7,633 nt of DNA, taken from the NCBI GenBank assembly GCA_023263735.1, contig JALQUQ010000122.1:1-7633 (forward strand), written 5' to 3'. Both the position numbers and the translations under genes were made by a program. Below the pieces are notes generated by a model. The model was not told the DNA's origin, made no database searches, and saw only the letters and a list, made by a program, of their open reading frames with translations. Below are positions 5,400-7,633 of this stretch, piece by piece; position 1 is the stretch's first letter, and every line of letters begins with the position of its first letter. The DNA comes from Paracoccaceae bacterium (GTDB lineage Bacteria; Pseudomonadota; Alphaproteobacteria; Rhodobacterales; Rhodobacteraceae).

Positions 5400-6001
5400 A
5401 GCTGTTTTACTCGCCCACGTCGCCCTATGTGCGCAAAGTCTTGGTTCTTGCCGAAGAGGCCGGGATCACCGGGATCGAACATGTCGCGGCCGCTGGCACA
5501 CCCGTTGCGCCCGACGCCGGGGTCATTGCGGCCAACCCATTGGGCAAGGTTCCGGCGCTGATCTGCGACGATGGCCGCGTCTTGTATGACAGCCGGGTGA
5601 TTTGCCAATACCTCGACGATCTTTCTGGCAGGGGTCTCTATCCGGCCGGGGCCAAACGCTGGGATGTCTTGACGGTCGAGGCGACGGCAGACGGCATCCT
5701 CGATGCGGCGCTGCTGATGGTTTACGAATGGCGAATCCGCCCGGAAGAGGCGCGCCACGCCCCATGGGTCGAAGGCCAGTGGTCCAAGATCGACCGGGCG
5801 CTGACGGCGGTCGAGCAGGATTGGATCGATCTGCTGTCCGGCCCGCTGACCATGGCGCAGATCGCCATGGGCGCGGCTTTGGGGTATCTGGACTTTCGGC
5901 TTGCCGCGCGGAACTGGCGGGAAGGGCGGCCCGGATTGGCCGCTTGGGAGGCCGATTTTGCAAAGCGGGCGTCGATGCAATCCACCGTGCCACAGGCTTG
6001 A
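5396..6001 (+). CDS. Glutathione S-transferase family protein
   Basis: This 201-residue protein has the two GST domains. The N-terminal thioredoxin-like part shows SPTSPYVRKV (6-15) with S9 at the likely catalytic position, NPLGKVPAL (47-55) with the cis-proline P53, and LYDSRVICQYL (63-73) with D65-S66, which normally holds the gamma-glutamyl end of glutathione. The C-terminal helical part includes LTMAQIAMGAALGYLDFR (151-168), which resembles YibF-type GSTs. The helix-capping S/T-x-x-D box here ends in Q155, a small departure from the family. The substrate is unknown; detoxification conjugation or thiol reduction are both possible. The start overlaps the preceding stop by 4 bases, and AAGGAA (5385-5390) precedes it. 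It lies 224 bases before petA with no visible terminator between. Confidence 0.9.
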   Translation: MKLFYSPTSPYVRKVLVLAEEAGITGIEHVAAAGTPVAPDAGVIAANPLGKVPALICDDGRVLYDSRVICQYLDDLSGRGLYPAGAKRWDVLTVEATADGILDAALLMVYEWRIRPEEARHAPWVEGQWSKIDRALTAVEQDWIDLLSGPLTMAQIAMGAALGYLDFRLAARNWREGRPGLAAWEADFAKRASMQSTVPQA

Positions 6002-6225
6002 CCAATGACCTCACATAGGCTCTCGGGCGCTGATTTGAAGGGCAGGCGCGCCGATTTCGCCACAGCTTTCGTGAATCCTCTGCATAACAATGGTCCTGCG
6101 CCCGTTTGTCCGCTGGACGTAAGCCTTTCGCTTGTCTAAAAGCCCCCCCGGCAGGGTGATGGGAAACCATGGCCTCGAAATGTTTTGGGTCGCGCGCCCC
6201 GCGGCCCCGGAAGGGAGAATATCTC
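6002..6225. other. Gene-free region upstream of petA
   Basis: These 224 bases should hold the promoter of the cytochrome bc1 operon, but I could not place one with confidence. CTGGAC (6113-6118) and TCTAAA (6135-6140), 16 bases apart, is the best weak candidate. No T-tract terminator for the GST gene, no tRNA and no convincing small gene was seen. The stretch after 6141 is rich in C and G runs. Confidence 0.4.

Positions 6226-7633
<1,408 letters not shown>

Noticed and set aside
3407..6001. Phenazine or defence island
   Set aside because: Only one PhzF-family member is present, with no phz partners, nucleases, transposases or phage genes; composition matches the surroundings.

Overview
The window is about 60% G+C and reads as a chromosomal, housekeeping segment of an alphaproteobacterium of the Rhodobacteraceae (Rhodobacter/Paracoccus/Roseobacter group). 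The best evidence is the right end. The Rieske protein and cytochrome b there resemble, as far as I can recall them, those of Rhodobacter capsulatus, and cytochrome b keeps the same residue numbers for all four haem-ligand histidines. The zinc-ribbon form of DinB and the 41-residue L36 fit the same group. No phage, insertion sequence, CRISPR array or toxin/defence locus was seen.

Layout. 1-676 (+): 3' half of mtaB (tRNA methylthiotransferase), entering from the left. 704-1966 (+): dinB (DNA polymerase IV). 1970-2830 (-): N-formylglutamate amidohydrolase family enzyme, converging on dinB with only 3 bases between the stop codons. 2831-3019: divergent promoter region. 3020-3094 (+): tRNA-Val(GAC), followed by a terminator. 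3170-3295 (+): rpmJ (ribosomal protein L36), followed by a strong terminator. 3407-4030 (+): PaiB-family FMN-binding protein. 4125-5006 (+): PhzF-family protein. 5103-5399 and 5396-6001 (+): a 98-residue probable membrane-anchored protein of unknown function, overlapping by 4 bases a glutathione S-transferase family gene. 6226-6786 and 6797-7633 (+): petA and the first two thirds of petB, the cytochrome bc1 operon, leaving the window on the right. No gene-free stretch exceeds 300 bases; the longest are 6002-6225 (probable pet leader and promoter region) and 2831-3019.

How the genes work together. The only clear functional pair is petA-petB, two catalytic subunits of one respiratory complex; petC (cytochrome c1) is expected next. 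The 98-residue gene and the GST gene are translationally coupled. mtaB, tRNA-Val and rpmJ all serve translation but do not form one transcription unit. The paiB-phzF pair is co-directional with no known shared pathway.

Nothing here amounts to a clear undescribed system. The observations most worth a check are a hairpin that would bury the Shine-Dalgarno sequence of the 98-residue gene, a possible leaderless start for dinB, a perfect palindrome just upstream of the amidohydrolase promoter, and a DapF-like cysteine in the PhzF homologue.
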